Shown here: positions 16,802 through 25,001 of the stretch, piece after piece
Layout of the letters: every line of letters starts with the position of its first letter
Position numbering within the stretch: the first letter of the stretch is position 1
Translations under genes and position numbers: made by a program
NCBI GenBank assembly: GCA_039182965.1
Contig: JBCDBW010000010.1
Coordinates: 1 to 64,000 of the forward strand
DNA from: JBCDBW01 sp039182965
GTDB lineage: Bacteria > Verrucomicrobiota > Verrucomicrobiia > Verrucomicrobiales > DEV007
DNA: 64,000 nucleotides
Reading direction: 5' to 3'
The notes under the pieces: model-generated
Told to the model about the DNA's origin: nothing
Seen by the model: only the letters and a program-made list of their open reading frames with translations
The model's database searches: none

Positions 16802-17461
16802 TTATTGACCGTCTTTATTTCCGGCTTGGTTGAAGAGGCTCAAGTATTTGCCCAGTCCCTCCTTTTCAAGATCTTCCTTGGGAATGAAGCGAAGGGATGC
16901 GGAATTCATGCAGTAGCGGAGGCCGGTGGGCTTGGGGCCATCTTCGAAAACGTGCCCGAGGTGTGAGTCAGCGGTCTTTGAGCGGACTTCGGTTCTTTTC
17001 ATAAAGAGTTTCCGATCTTCCTTCTCGACAATTTCGTCTTCATCAATGGGTTGCCAGAAGCTGGGCCAACCAGTGCCGGATTCGTATTTGTGTGTCGAAG
17101 AAAACAGTGGCTTGCCTGAGATGATATCGACGTAGATCCCATCTCTTTTATTGTCCCAATACTCGTTTTTGAAGGGTGGCTCGGTGCCATCTTCGCGGGT
17201 AACCTTGTATTGTAGAGGGGTCAAATCCTGTCTCAATTGTTCTTCGGAAGGCATAGCAAAATTCTCAGTTTTGGGTAATTCTTTATCACGGGCGACAGAT
17301 TGATCAGAGGATGGTTTCGAGGAGGTTGTTTGGTGATCAGGCTTGGGTTCGGATGCGATGGCAGGTTGGTTTCCGCAGGATGCGAGCAACAAGGCAGCGG
17401 CAGCTGCGGCAGAGGCGAGCATGACGGGAGCGGAAGAAGGATGTTGTTTAAGGCTCATCAT
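16802..17461 (-). CDS. msrB: Peptide-methionine (R)-S-oxide reductase as a lipoprotein
   Basis: 219 residues. A lipoprotein signal ends in LLLASC with Cys29, followed by a 40-residue S/P/K/D linker and a full MsrB domain. GTGWPSFW is at 129-136, the HLGHVF strand at 167-172, and the catalytic RYCMNS with Cys184. The zinc-binding CxxC pairs of many MsrB proteins are absent: the first is replaced by YVDIISGKPLF, which marks the zinc-free class. It repairs oxidised methionine in envelope proteins using an electron donor that is not in the window. An inverted repeat lies about 80 nt upstream. Confidence 0.93.
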   Translation of the reverse strand: MMSLKQHPSSAPVMLASAAAAAALLLASCGNQPAIASEPKPDHQTTSSKPSSDQSVARDKELPKTENFAMPSEEQLRQDLTPLQYKVTREDGTEPPFKNEYWDNKRDGIYVDIISGKPLFSSTHKYESGTGWPSFWQPIDEDEIVEKEDRKLFMKRTEVRSKTADSHLGHVFEDGPKPTGLRYCMNSASLRFIPKEDLEKEGLGKYLSLFNQAGNKDGQ

Positions 17462-18010
17462 TTACAAGTATAGGGAAGGAAAGCGTGGGGCGCAAATGGC
17501 GGAAGGGTGGATGGGAAAGGAGCATGTCTTTCGATCAATTATTGTAACAAATTAACAATAAATGGTTTGTGATTCACGTGGAATACGAAATGAGTTTGGA
17601 GGTATTGGGATTTTTCGAGTTATTTGTTCTTTGGGGGTGTTGGGGATGACGCCGATTCAAGGTCTCTTGTTCACCGCTGCGTGACGGGTAGTCTTCTATC
17701 TTTGGAAGATCGTAGCCGTCTTTGCGTTGCTTGTTTTTGGCTTGGCCGAAGGTTTCCCGGCAAGCAGTTGAAAGAGATGCCCGGTAGTCGTTGCCAGTGT
17801 CGGTAGAAAAGTCGCGAGTAGTTGAGTTCATGTCCGGTGCCGATGTTAATTCAGGTTTTTATTGGCGATCAAGCAAGTGGCAATATCCATGACGGAGAGC
17901 CCCTTGCGGGGCGGCTCGTTCGGAGCTTCTCTGCTTTACTACCGTGCTGGTGGCGAGCTACATTGTCCGGTCGGTGTTGGCCACCGGCTGAATTGATTTT
18001 TCGGTGCGAC
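17462..18010. other. 549-nt divergent intergenic region
   Basis: No convincing gene is seen between msrB and the next + strand gene. The frame of the next gene stays open back to 17822, but those codons (tryptophan- and cysteine-rich, no homology) look untranslated. The region holds the inverted repeat at 17539-17561 and a GC hairpin GCCCC-TTGC-GGGGC at 17899-17912 without a T run. Confidence 0.5.
17539..17561. promoter_or_regulatory. Inverted repeat TTATTGT-N9-ACAATAA upstream of msrB
   Basis: A perfect 7-bp inverted repeat with a 9-nt spacer in an AT-rich patch, about 80 nt upstream of msrB. On the minus strand it contains TACAAT (17546-17541), five of six matches to a -10 box, though no good -35 is found. 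It could be an operator over the msrB promoter. Confidence 0.35.
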
Positions 18011-19438
18011 ATGAAGTCAGACCCCGCAAGTGAAAAGCCTATTTTCATCTGGTGCCCCGGAGTAGGTGGCAAGTTGAACGCATTTATTGTTGGGGCAGTG
18101 CGAGCCGGATTGGAAGCGCGTGGAATTCCGTGTCGCCTAGAAGAGTTGGACGGAACGGCGCGACTGGATGGGTGTGGTGCCGCTGCTCGCATTGATTTCG
18201 TCAGGATTGGGGAGGGTCGCGAGACGGAGAGCGATCGGGAAGTTGAGGAACAGATAGCCTTACTTGGCATTTCGATTGTGAGAGTGACGCTTCCGGAGGT
18301 TGATTGGCTTGATCCTCGGAAATTGGAAGAAGTGGAAATGAGGGAATGGCGGGACAAGTTGTCGGCTTTTTGGACGGCGGAAATCGAGGGATTGGCTTTG
18401 CAATTAGGCGCCTCAGATCTTGGGGAGAAAAGGACTCGGCGAGTGCAGAAGCGAAAGAAGCGAGCGGGGTATATGCAGCAGCTTCGCAAGGCGTTCGGAG
18501 ACCAGAGGGCTCAAGAGCTCGGCGTCTACTACCGGTCGGCGATTGGTGCGGCGAAAGCGGCTGACGTTAGACCCGAGGAGGCGGCAAGTGAGAAGGGTGA
18601 GACTTTTCCTGAGGCGGCTGCTGAATTGAAACCGATATCGAAGACGGGGATGGGCGCATTGTTGAAGCCCCGAGGACTGGTGATGGAGCCCACGATACCG
18701 CTAAGTGGTCGGAGTGATTCGGCAACGATAAAGAGTGTCGCAAGTCGAGTAGACCCGGGTCTGGTTCTTGAACCAACGATCATTGCGTCGGGTAGGGATA
18801 GTTCCTGCGTGGGCAAAGGAGACGAGTCGAGGAGTGAGCCTGTGAGCAGAGAACAGCCTGCTGAGGTGAGGAGGATTGCAGATACGGCGGGTGAAGCGCA
18901 CCAGCGTATCCGGAGATTGCGGAGTGACGAAGCGGCTACGGAGTCCGAGGGCGATGTGGATGAGGAAAAGGAGGAAGAGGATTGGGAGGATGTGAGAGGT
19001 GGATTGATGCCGTGGGTGGTGGGTATCTGTATGCTGCTGGTGCTAGCCGGGGTCGTTTGGATCGTATCCGGTGGAGAGGAGGATGTAAGGAAGCAAAATG
19101 TCACGGCACTCGAGAATCTGGGAGTAGCGCTCAATTTGTATGCGGAGAAACATGAGGGGCGTCTTCCGGCTTCATTGGATGAGCCTGGCCTTTGGCCGAA
19201 TGAGGGAGGGATGCCGGTTTGGAGAGATGAGGCGACAGGTGAAGTGCGGTCGTTTATTTACTTTGGGGGGCATGATTGGGAGGCGCACGGGGCGACGGTT
19301 GTTGCAGCGGCGCCCGTCCCTTACTTAGACGGCAAGCGGGCAGTATTGTATTTGGACTCGGTGGTTGAGCACCTCCCTGAGCGGATATTTGATCGACGAT
19401 TGAAGGCGGGGAGCATTGGTGAAGCTTGGAATTATTAG
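18011..19438 (+). CDS. Degenerate APS-kinase-like domain fused to membrane anchor and DUF1559-like C-terminus
   Basis: 475 residues from ATG 18011. Residues 9-95 follow the plan of adenylylsulfate kinase: IFIWCPGVGGKLNAF where the P-loop should be, then LEARGIP, LEELDGTARL, and REVEEQIALLGISIVRVTLP. The P-loop lacks the first glycine and the Ser/Thr after GK, so nucleotide binding is doubtful. A basic linker (RVQKRKKR) follows. A 16-residue motif GLV(M/L)EPTI..SGR occurs twice (222-237 and 250-265). Then come an acidic stretch, one transmembrane helix (333-353), and a C-terminal domain whose RAVLYLDSVVEHLPE resembles the end of pseudopilin-like DUF1559 proteins. The APS-kinase reading is inference. 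Confidence 0.6.
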   Translation: MKSDPASEKPIFIWCPGVGGKLNAFIVGAVRAGLEARGIPCRLEELDGTARLDGCGAAARIDFVRIGEGRETESDREVEEQIALLGISIVRVTLPEVDWLDPRKLEEVEMREWRDKLSAFWTAEIEGLALQLGASDLGEKRTRRVQKRKKRAGYMQQLRKAFGDQRAQELGVYYRSAIGAAKAADVRPEEAASEKGETFPEAAAELKPISKTGMGALLKPRGLVMEPTIPLSGRSDSATIKSVASRVDPGLVLEPTIIASGRDSSCVGKGDESRSEPVSREQPAEVRRIADTAGEAHQRIRRLRSDEAATESEGDVDEEKEEEDWEDVRGGLMPWVVGICMLLVLAGVVWIVSGGEEDVRKQNVTALENLGVALNLYAEKHEGRLPASLDEPGLWPNEGGMPVWRDEATGEVRSFIYFGGHDWEAHGATVVAAAPVPYLDGKRAVLYLDSVVEHLPERIFDRRLKAGSIGEAWNY

Positions 19439-19480
19439 AAAAAAGCGTGATTACCTCGGTATTAACGGGATATTTGAGCG

Positions 19481-19509
19481 TTGACAGTGCTTTCATTTTC
19501 CGCAAAATG
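19481..19509 (+). promoter_or_regulatory. Possible promoter of the secreted four-cysteine protein
   Basis: A perfect -35 TTGACA at 19481-19486, then 17 nt, then AAAATG at 19504-19509, a weak -10. Transcription would start near 19516, about 37 nt before the ATG at 19553. Confidence 0.4.
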
Positions 19510-19552
19510 GAGGAGTGTTGGGCGAAACACGTCCACTTTTACAATTATTACC

Positions 19553-20143
19553 ATGATGTCTCTCAAACATTTTTTTTATTCCGTGTACGTCGCCGGAGTT
19601 CTTTGTGTGCCCGGTATGCTTACGGCCGGCCCCTCCGGCAAGAGCCCTATTTGTGAAGAAGCGGGCAGGAGCGTTACCAATTCCATATATGGTCTAATGG
19701 GTCAGCCGGATGCGAATCCGAACAGCAAAGCATTCAAGGATGCATTGGCACAGATTTTGGTGAGCCATTTGGGTGCGCAATGCGACTGTATTGAGGAGAT
19801 TGCTTGGGCCGCATACAGCGCGGTTGATCCCGACAATAGTGCTCTGCTGACGTCGACAGGTGCGAATCTGGATAACCTCGTAACGGATACGATTCTTGGT
19901 CACTGCGGTCAGGGCTACGCTGGTCTTTTAGCTCAGATCTTCAGCGAGGTGCGGGGAGAAGACGAATACGGTCCGGGTGCGGGAAAGAGCGCTGTTTCTA
20001 TTATTGCTCCTGCAGCAGCGACTGCGATCCCTTTCAGTGGTGACATCGACGGTGGGGTTGATCCGGTAGCAGATGATCGGGTGATCATTGTGATCACAAC
20101 GACGACTCCACCACCGATCTCTCCGACGAACACGGGCGGTTGA
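19553..20143 (+). CDS. Secreted protein of unknown function with four mature cysteines
   Basis: 196 residues from ATG 19553 (MMSLKHFFYSVYVAGVLCVP, cleavage near TAG). The mature part contains ICEEAG, QCDCIEE and GHCGQGY, giving four cysteines that could form two disulfides. Several alanine-rich helices and a C-terminal Thr/Pro tail (VIITTTTPPP-like) follow. I recognise no family. Open frame to 19481 upstream is overlapped by a promoter. It is flanked by its own promoter and a strong terminator, so it is probably a single-gene unit. Its base use is less G-biased than that of its neighbours. Confidence 0.6.
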   Translation: MMSLKHFFYSVYVAGVLCVPGMLTAGPSGKSPICEEAGRSVTNSIYGLMGQPDANPNSKAFKDALAQILVSHLGAQCDCIEEIAWAAYSAVDPDNSALLTSTGANLDNLVTDTILGHCGQGYAGLLAQIFSEVRGEDEYGPGAGKSAVSIIAPAAATAIPFSGDIDGGVDPVADDRVIIVITTTTPPPISPTNTGG

Positions 20144-20182
20144 TTCGATACCGAATCGTATTGGCTCATGCATCGTTTTAGT

Positions 20183-20206
20183 GCCCCGCAAGTGCGGGGC
20201 TTTTTT
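20183..20206 (+). terminator. Rho-independent terminator
   Basis: A 7-bp perfect stem GCCCCGC / GCGGGGC with an AAGT loop, followed by six T. It lies 40 nt after the stop of the secreted four-cysteine protein. Confidence 0.9.
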
Positions 20207-20269
20207 GTGGCGTGATGCGCTTCATTTTGAGTGTTACTCGTGGGCCGGGGTGGTATTTTTCATGAGATT

Positions 20270-21619
20270 ATGAAGGCGCTTGTTGTTTGTTTTGTTTCAG
20301 TGGTTTTGTGCGCATGCGGATATGGGAAGGATTGGCCGGAGTGGCGCGGAGAAGGGCGGCGGGGGGTATGGAAAGAGGATGGCCTTGTGACTTCATTTGA
20401 AGACGGGGCCTTGAAGTTCTTGTGGCGGGCGCCGATCGGTCCGGGATACAATGGTCCGACCGTAAAGGGCCCGCGCATTTATGCGATGGATCGCGGGCTA
20501 GATGCTCAGGCCAACCTGGATATTGAGCGAGTCATATGCTATGACCGCGAGACCGGGGAGGTGTTGTGGGAACATCAATATTTGTGTCGATATCAGGAGA
20601 TCGGCTATCCACTGGGCCCGCGGGGGAGCGTTACGGTCGTCGGTGGTCGTTCATACGCTATGGGAGCGATGGGCCATTTGCATTGCCTGGATGCGGCGAC
20701 TGGTGAAGTGATTTGGCGGCAAGACCTTGCGGAGGAATATGAAATCGCGATGCCGGTTTGGGGATTATCGAGTTCTCCTTTGGTGGAGGGCGGCCTGGTG
20801 ATTGTCAATGTGGGTGCGGCGAGTGAGAGAGCTTCCGTCGTGGCGTTTGACAGGGAATCGGGGAAGGAGGTGTGGCGTCAGTTTGACGATAGGATTGGCT
20901 ACACCTCACCGATGGTGATTGTTCAGGGAGGACGCCGGGTGGTTGTAGTGTGGACGGGTTTTCGCATTGCAGGTTTAGATGTTCCGACTGGTGAAGTGCT
21001 GTGGGAACATGAGACCAAGCCAAACCGGATGCCGATTAATGTGCCAGACGCGGCATTGGATGAAATTGGGGAGAGACTGTTTTTGTCGACTTTCTATGAC
21101 GGATCGCGGGTTTTGGAGCTGGGACAAGGTGAAAACCTGGGAATTGCGGAAGTGTGGCGGCGGCGAGGGGTGAGTGAGCGGAGAACAGACGCGCTGCATT
21201 GCATGATCAGTCCACCGTATCTTTATAAAGGATTTGTCTACGGGATTGACAGCTACGGAGAGCTGCGGTGTCTGGATTTGGCGACGGGGGATCGCATTTG
21301 GGAGAGCATTGGCGAGGTGGTTCCGACGGGGCGATGGTCGACGGTTTTCATGGTGCGAAATGGAGAGCACACGTGGATGTTTACCGAGCGTGGCGAACTG
21401 ATTTTGGCTCGATTGAGTCCTGAGGGTTATGAGGAAGTGAGCAGGGCGCAATTGCTAGAACCGACGACTTCATTGAGGAGAAGGGGCGAGCGGGAGCCGG
21501 TCAGAGTCGTTTGGTCACACCCTGCGTTTGCGAACCGATGTATTTATGCTCGGAACGATCATGAACTGGTGTGTGTCGACCTTTCAGCATCGCCTCGAGC
21601 GCCGGATGCGACGAAATAG
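20270..21619 (+). CDS. PQQ-type beta-propeller protein, exported
   Basis: 449 residues from ATG 20270 (MKALVVCFVSVVLCACGYG). The signal region ends in LCAC, a possible lipobox, so it may be a lipoprotein. It opens DWPEWRGEGRRGVW and carries repeated blade signatures: DRETGEVLWEH, DAATGEVIWRQ, DRESGKEVWRQ, DVPTGEVLWEH and DLATGDRIWES. These are the tryptophan-docking repeats of PQQ-like propellers, a scaffold also used by BamB. Catalysis is not indicated. It is an envelope protein common in Verrucomicrobia and Planctomycetes. Its TAG stop directly abuts the TAG of the convergent gene. Confidence 0.8.
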   Translation: MKALVVCFVSVVLCACGYGKDWPEWRGEGRRGVWKEDGLVTSFEDGALKFLWRAPIGPGYNGPTVKGPRIYAMDRGLDAQANLDIERVICYDRETGEVLWEHQYLCRYQEIGYPLGPRGSVTVVGGRSYAMGAMGHLHCLDAATGEVIWRQDLAEEYEIAMPVWGLSSSPLVEGGLVIVNVGAASERASVVAFDRESGKEVWRQFDDRIGYTSPMVIVQGGRRVVVVWTGFRIAGLDVPTGEVLWEHETKPNRMPINVPDAALDEIGERLFLSTFYDGSRVLELGQGENLGIAEVWRRRGVSERRTDALHCMISPPYLYKGFVYGIDSYGELRCLDLATGDRIWESIGEVVPTGRWSTVFMVRNGEHTWMFTERGELILARLSPEGYEEVSRAQLLEPTTSLRRRGEREPVRVVWSHPAFANRCIYARNDHELVCVDLSASPRAPDATK

Positions 21620-22123
21620 CTATGTTGGAATGGCAATGTGTTCGAAGTCATCGGATTCGGTATTGTAGAATCCGAATGACGGACAACCGAATCGGCCCAT
21701 CACTTCCCCGGGATTCGCCCAAAGCGTTCGCGGGGCGATGCGGTGGACGTATTGTTGGTGGTCGTGGCCGCTGAACACGGCATCGTAGGCTTGGGATTCG
21801 GCGAGGCGCTTTGAAATTTCCGGGTAGTGATTCAGGGCAATTATTTTCCCAGCGATTTCAAGTTCGGCGAACTGGCCATGAATGGTGAAGTGAGGGTATT
21901 TTCCGGCGACGGAGGAGAGGAGGAATGGGTCGCCGTCGTTGTTTCCAAAGATGGCGTCGATGGGTCCGCGTGTGAAGCCGGCGGCGAGAGCGTCAAGGGT
22001 AAAGGGGGCGCAGAAATCTCCGAGGAAGAGGGCATGGTCTGCCTTTTTGTCATTGATGAGTTCGAGAGCGGACTCGAGATAATCGAGCCGGTCGTGAATG
22101 TCGGAGAGGATTGCGATGATCAT
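21620..22123 (-). CDS. Metallophosphoesterase, YfcE/MJ0936-type phosphodiesterase
   Basis: 167 residues from ATG 22123 (MIIAILSDIHDRLDYLESAL). The calcineurin-like metal ligands are in order: SDIHDR (D8, H10), LGDFCAP, GNNDGD, NHYPE and SGHDHQ, ending with WANPGEVMGRFG, as in small YfcE-like phosphodiesterases. The natural substrate is unknown; family members hydrolyse phosphodiesters with Mn or Ni. Open frame extends to 22315 but overlaps the DUF3500-like gene and is not protein-like. Confidence 0.88.
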   Translation of the reverse strand: MIIAILSDIHDRLDYLESALELINDKKADHALFLGDFCAPFTLDALAAGFTRGPIDAIFGNNDGDPFLLSSVAGKYPHFTIHGQFAELEIAGKIIALNHYPEISKRLAESQAYDAVFSGHDHQQYVHRIAPRTLWANPGEVMGRFGCPSFGFYNTESDDFEHIAIPT

Positions 22124-22197
22124 CAAGTAAGTGGGGGCTCTTTCCTTGCGCGGGTCTAGGATTAGTGGGGATGGGGGAGCGGTAGCAAAAGAACGGG

Positions 22198-23238
22198 TCA
22201 AGCGGCGAATGGATCTTCGTCTGCCTGAGCTCGGATATGAGCCCAAGCGTGCACGTGGGGGGCTCCCCGAAAATACCAAACCATGGCAGGCCCTTCGATT
22301 TGCCACACGTCCCAAATACGGTCGTTCCCGATATCGCCTCTTTGGTAGAATGCCATGTGGAGATTCTCGAAGCCGTTTTGGCTGATGTATCTCATTGATT
22401 CTTCTCGCTCGGTTTCCCGAAAAGGGGCGAGTAGGTCTTTGAGAACCTTTTTGACGAGATCTTGTTGATCGTGCGATATCTCGGAAAGAGCAATGCCGTC
22501 TAGGCCCTTTCTCTTGCCGGTCAGTTCGATGGTCTGGTTGCCTTGCTCCGGGCGACCTCTATGGAGGAGCGCGACCTCGCGCTGTTTGCCATCGAGGGCT
22601 TCGAAGACTTCATTGGCGCGCAGGGCCTGGAACCAGTAGGCATTGTTCGGGTGGTCTTTGCTTTCGTTAAAACTGTCGGCGGCGTGGCCGTAGAATATGG
22701 GGCCACCAAATGCGGTACCTTCGACGGAGTCCCCGTCGCAACGACGTGTGCAATGGCGTCCGGTGAGAACAAATTGAAACTTACCGGTGCCGGGTTCACC
22801 GAAGATCGCGATGGACGAACCGCCCTTGAATCCGCGCCGTCCGGAGTCGTGTTCAACCTGGTTGTAAACGGTTTTTGCGTATTCGGGGGAGTGCATGCTC
22901 ATGAAGATTTCTTTGATCATGGCCTGCTGATCTCGATTGAACGATGCGACGGAGGATTGAGTGATATTCCAATTGTTATCTACGCGGCTCCGAAGTGCAT
23001 GATCGAAGGGAAAGCAAATAGCATTCCGTTGCTGGTGGGAGAGGGAGTCATAGAGGGATTTGACGATGGTCTCGCTTTCGGGGCCGTTTTTTGAGCCCTT
23101 CGCGGCTTCGGCAACCACTGGTATGTAGGAACCGGTGGTCACGGCAGCAGTGGTGGCAACTGACTGCCTGAGGAAGTCTCTTCGGGTCAGGGAATCTGTA
23201 GCTGAGCAATCATGACATGGAGAGCCGGGCGTTTTCAT
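22198..23238 (-). CDS. Tat-exported DUF3500-like protein
   Basis: 346 residues. The N-terminus contains a twin-arginine signal, SLTRRDFLRQSVATTAAVTT, so the folded protein is probably exported by Tat. The body (SLSHQQRNAICFPFD, HDSGRRGFKGGSSIAIFGEPG, RHCTRRCDGDS, GPIFYGHAADSF) fits DUF3500, a family of unknown activity found with secreted carbohydrate or peptide enzymes. The C-terminus has many histidines (APHVHAWAHI) that could bind metal. The two CDC/CTRRC cysteines are notable. It lies 75 nt upstream of the phosphoesterase gene on the same strand. Confidence 0.75.
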   Translation of the reverse strand: MKTPGSPCHDCSATDSLTRRDFLRQSVATTAAVTTGSYIPVVAEAAKGSKNGPESETIVKSLYDSLSHQQRNAICFPFDHALRSRVDNNWNITQSSVASFNRDQQAMIKEIFMSMHSPEYAKTVYNQVEHDSGRRGFKGGSSIAIFGEPGTGKFQFVLTGRHCTRRCDGDSVEGTAFGGPIFYGHAADSFNESKDHPNNAYWFQALRANEVFEALDGKQREVALLHRGRPEQGNQTIELTGKRKGLDGIALSEISHDQQDLVKKVLKDLLAPFRETEREESMRYISQNGFENLHMAFYQRGDIGNDRIWDVWQIEGPAMVWYFRGAPHVHAWAHIRAQADEDPFAA

Positions 23239-23367
23239 CGTCTCGAAGCGGAGGTTATGTTCGAAGATGAAACCAGAGGAAAGGCGATCGGTTGCGGCGA
23301 AATTAAGGGGAGAGGGCCCGTGCGTAGGCTTGAGGCGTGGGGTTCTTTGAAGTAAAAACTTTGATGC

Positions 23368-24813
23368 CTATCTTTTTGCTTCGAACTCTCGTGCCGCTCC
23401 GGCGAGTTGATTGGAGAAGTTCTTTGTTAGAGAACCAACGGGTTCGTTTACAGGGAACACCGTCCAGTCTTTCCCCATTTGGTGCTTGTCGAATACGAGA
23501 CGTGAGAATTCGGGTAGGCTGGCGAGGTCTTGTGGGTTGACTCCGAAGGCAAAGTTTCCAGTGATCGAATAATCAGGTGGTTTCGTGACGAAACGGCCTT
23601 TCATTTCGGCGAAGCTTCCGAAGGTGAGTGAGAAGTCGGAAAAGTCAAAAGCGTTTCCCTGCGATGAGAATTTGGCTATACCGTTGGAGATGAAGAGCCG
23701 GCGAAAGCGCGAGTCAGCGTAGACGGCGGAAAGAGTAGCGAGCAAATCGAGATCACGGACGACACCATTTAAAACTTGGACGTCACCATCTATGGTGATG
23801 CCTTTCTGTTTGTTCATGGAGCCAGCCATTTTGAGGACACCGTCGATTTCGCCGCTAATGAGCGTGGCGGTTTGGGGGTTTAGCAGGGCTTTGAGGGGGA
23901 CCTTTGTGAGGTCGAAGGTTATCTCCGGTGAAGGGAAGTCGCCGGTTACAACGCTTCCCTCCAGAGATATTGTTCCGTTCTCGCCAATAGTCGCTTGACC
24001 TTTTTTGAGGAGTATCGTGGGATGTTGGTAATCAATTTCGAGGGATTTGAGACGGATGTTGCGTAGCCAATTCTGGGAAAAAGTTCCGGACGAGCAATTC
24101 AGGAGCCAGCGTTTGTCATTTAGAGAGGCTTTAAAGGAGGCGTCTACGAGGCTCCCTTTCGAGGCTTGATTGTGGCCCCAGCGGATGTTTGCGGCAGCGA
24201 CGATGATTTCGTCGAAGGACAGTTGATGGAAGTCAGGGCTGACACCAAAGCCAGCTAGGAGGAGAGCGTTAGGATTTGAGGAAAAATAGTGTGGCGGGGC
24301 GTGAGAGGCAGATTGGCGGGTGGCTGTCCCGGATCGAAGTTCGATTTCCAGATCACGAATCGTTATGGTGGGGAGGTGCCATTTCTGGCTAAAGCGTGCG
24401 GTCCATGGAATCTCGAAGCGAATTCCTGTGGCACGGATTGATTTGAAGAATGATGAATCTGACCCGGTGGCTTCTAGAGCGGCGATGAAGGCTTCGTCCC
24501 CCTTCCATGTGATGGAAGGGCAAATGACGGAATCGGCGTTGAGTATTTTCTCGCATTCAGCCGCGAAGGTTTCGGCAAATGCTGGGCTGCCGAGGTGTCG
24601 TTTGAGGATCAGGCTATAGAGGCCAGCGATAAGAACGATAAGGGCGATGGCGCGGGCGAGGGCACCGAGGATCCAGTTTGGACCCGAAGCGCCGGGGGGG
24701 GGTAGGAGGACGCCGTGAACGAAGCGATCCCAGCGGGAAAGGTGATGTTTTTGAACCCACCGTTCGTGGGCTTCAGAAAAGGTGTCTTTGTCGGGGTGTG
24801 GGCCGTGGGGCAT
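23368..24813 (-). CDS. AsmA-like envelope protein
   Basis: 481 residues: a cytoplasmic N-terminus of about 46 residues, one transmembrane helix (47-70), and a long beta-rich periplasmic part. ISGEIDGVLKMAGSMNKQKG and IDGDVQVLNGVVRDLDLLATLSAV match the C-terminal repeat of AsmA/DUF3971 proteins, which are thought to shuttle or organise lipids between membranes. It is divergent from scpA. It is shorter than classical AsmA (about 600 or more). Confidence 0.7.
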   Translation of the reverse strand: MPHGPHPDKDTFSEAHERWVQKHHLSRWDRFVHGVLLPPPGASGPNWILGALARAIALIVLIAGLYSLILKRHLGSPAFAETFAAECEKILNADSVICPSITWKGDEAFIAALEATGSDSSFFKSIRATGIRFEIPWTARFSQKWHLPTITIRDLEIELRSGTATRQSASHAPPHYFSSNPNALLLAGFGVSPDFHQLSFDEIIVAAANIRWGHNQASKGSLVDASFKASLNDKRWLLNCSSGTFSQNWLRNIRLKSLEIDYQHPTILLKKGQATIGENGTISLEGSVVTGDFPSPEITFDLTKVPLKALLNPQTATLISGEIDGVLKMAGSMNKQKGITIDGDVQVLNGVVRDLDLLATLSAVYADSRFRRLFISNGIAKFSSQGNAFDFSDFSLTFGSFAEMKGRFVTKPPDYSITGNFAFGVNPQDLASLPEFSRLVFDKHQMGKDWTVFPVNEPVGSLTKNFSNQLAGAAREFEAKR

Positions 24814-25001
24814 GTGGGGGGAGGGGTTTTTTGATCGGACAGCGTCCTAAGGGGCACCATAGGTTAATAGTTGTGGTGTGGGAAATCAATGGTCTCGGAA
24901 GGGTGTTTCTTCGGAGGGACGGGGATAAGGTGATAAATCATTTCGCGTGGCAGGGATTTTTTGCTGGCACGTTATTTGTGGATTGGCTTAGGTCCAAGCC
25001 A

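Noticed and set aside
17574..17831. 85-codon minus-strand frame in the msrB upstream region
   Set aside because: No ribosome site, no protein-like pattern and no supporting promoter or terminator.
17899..17912. GCCCC-TTGC-GGGGC hairpin as a terminator
   Set aside because: No T run follows, and no gene ends just upstream.
24678..25001. N-terminal extension of scpA to an upstream ATG
   Set aside because: The ScpA family begins at the segment after GTG 25002, and the extension overlaps the divergent AsmA-like gene and has no similarity.
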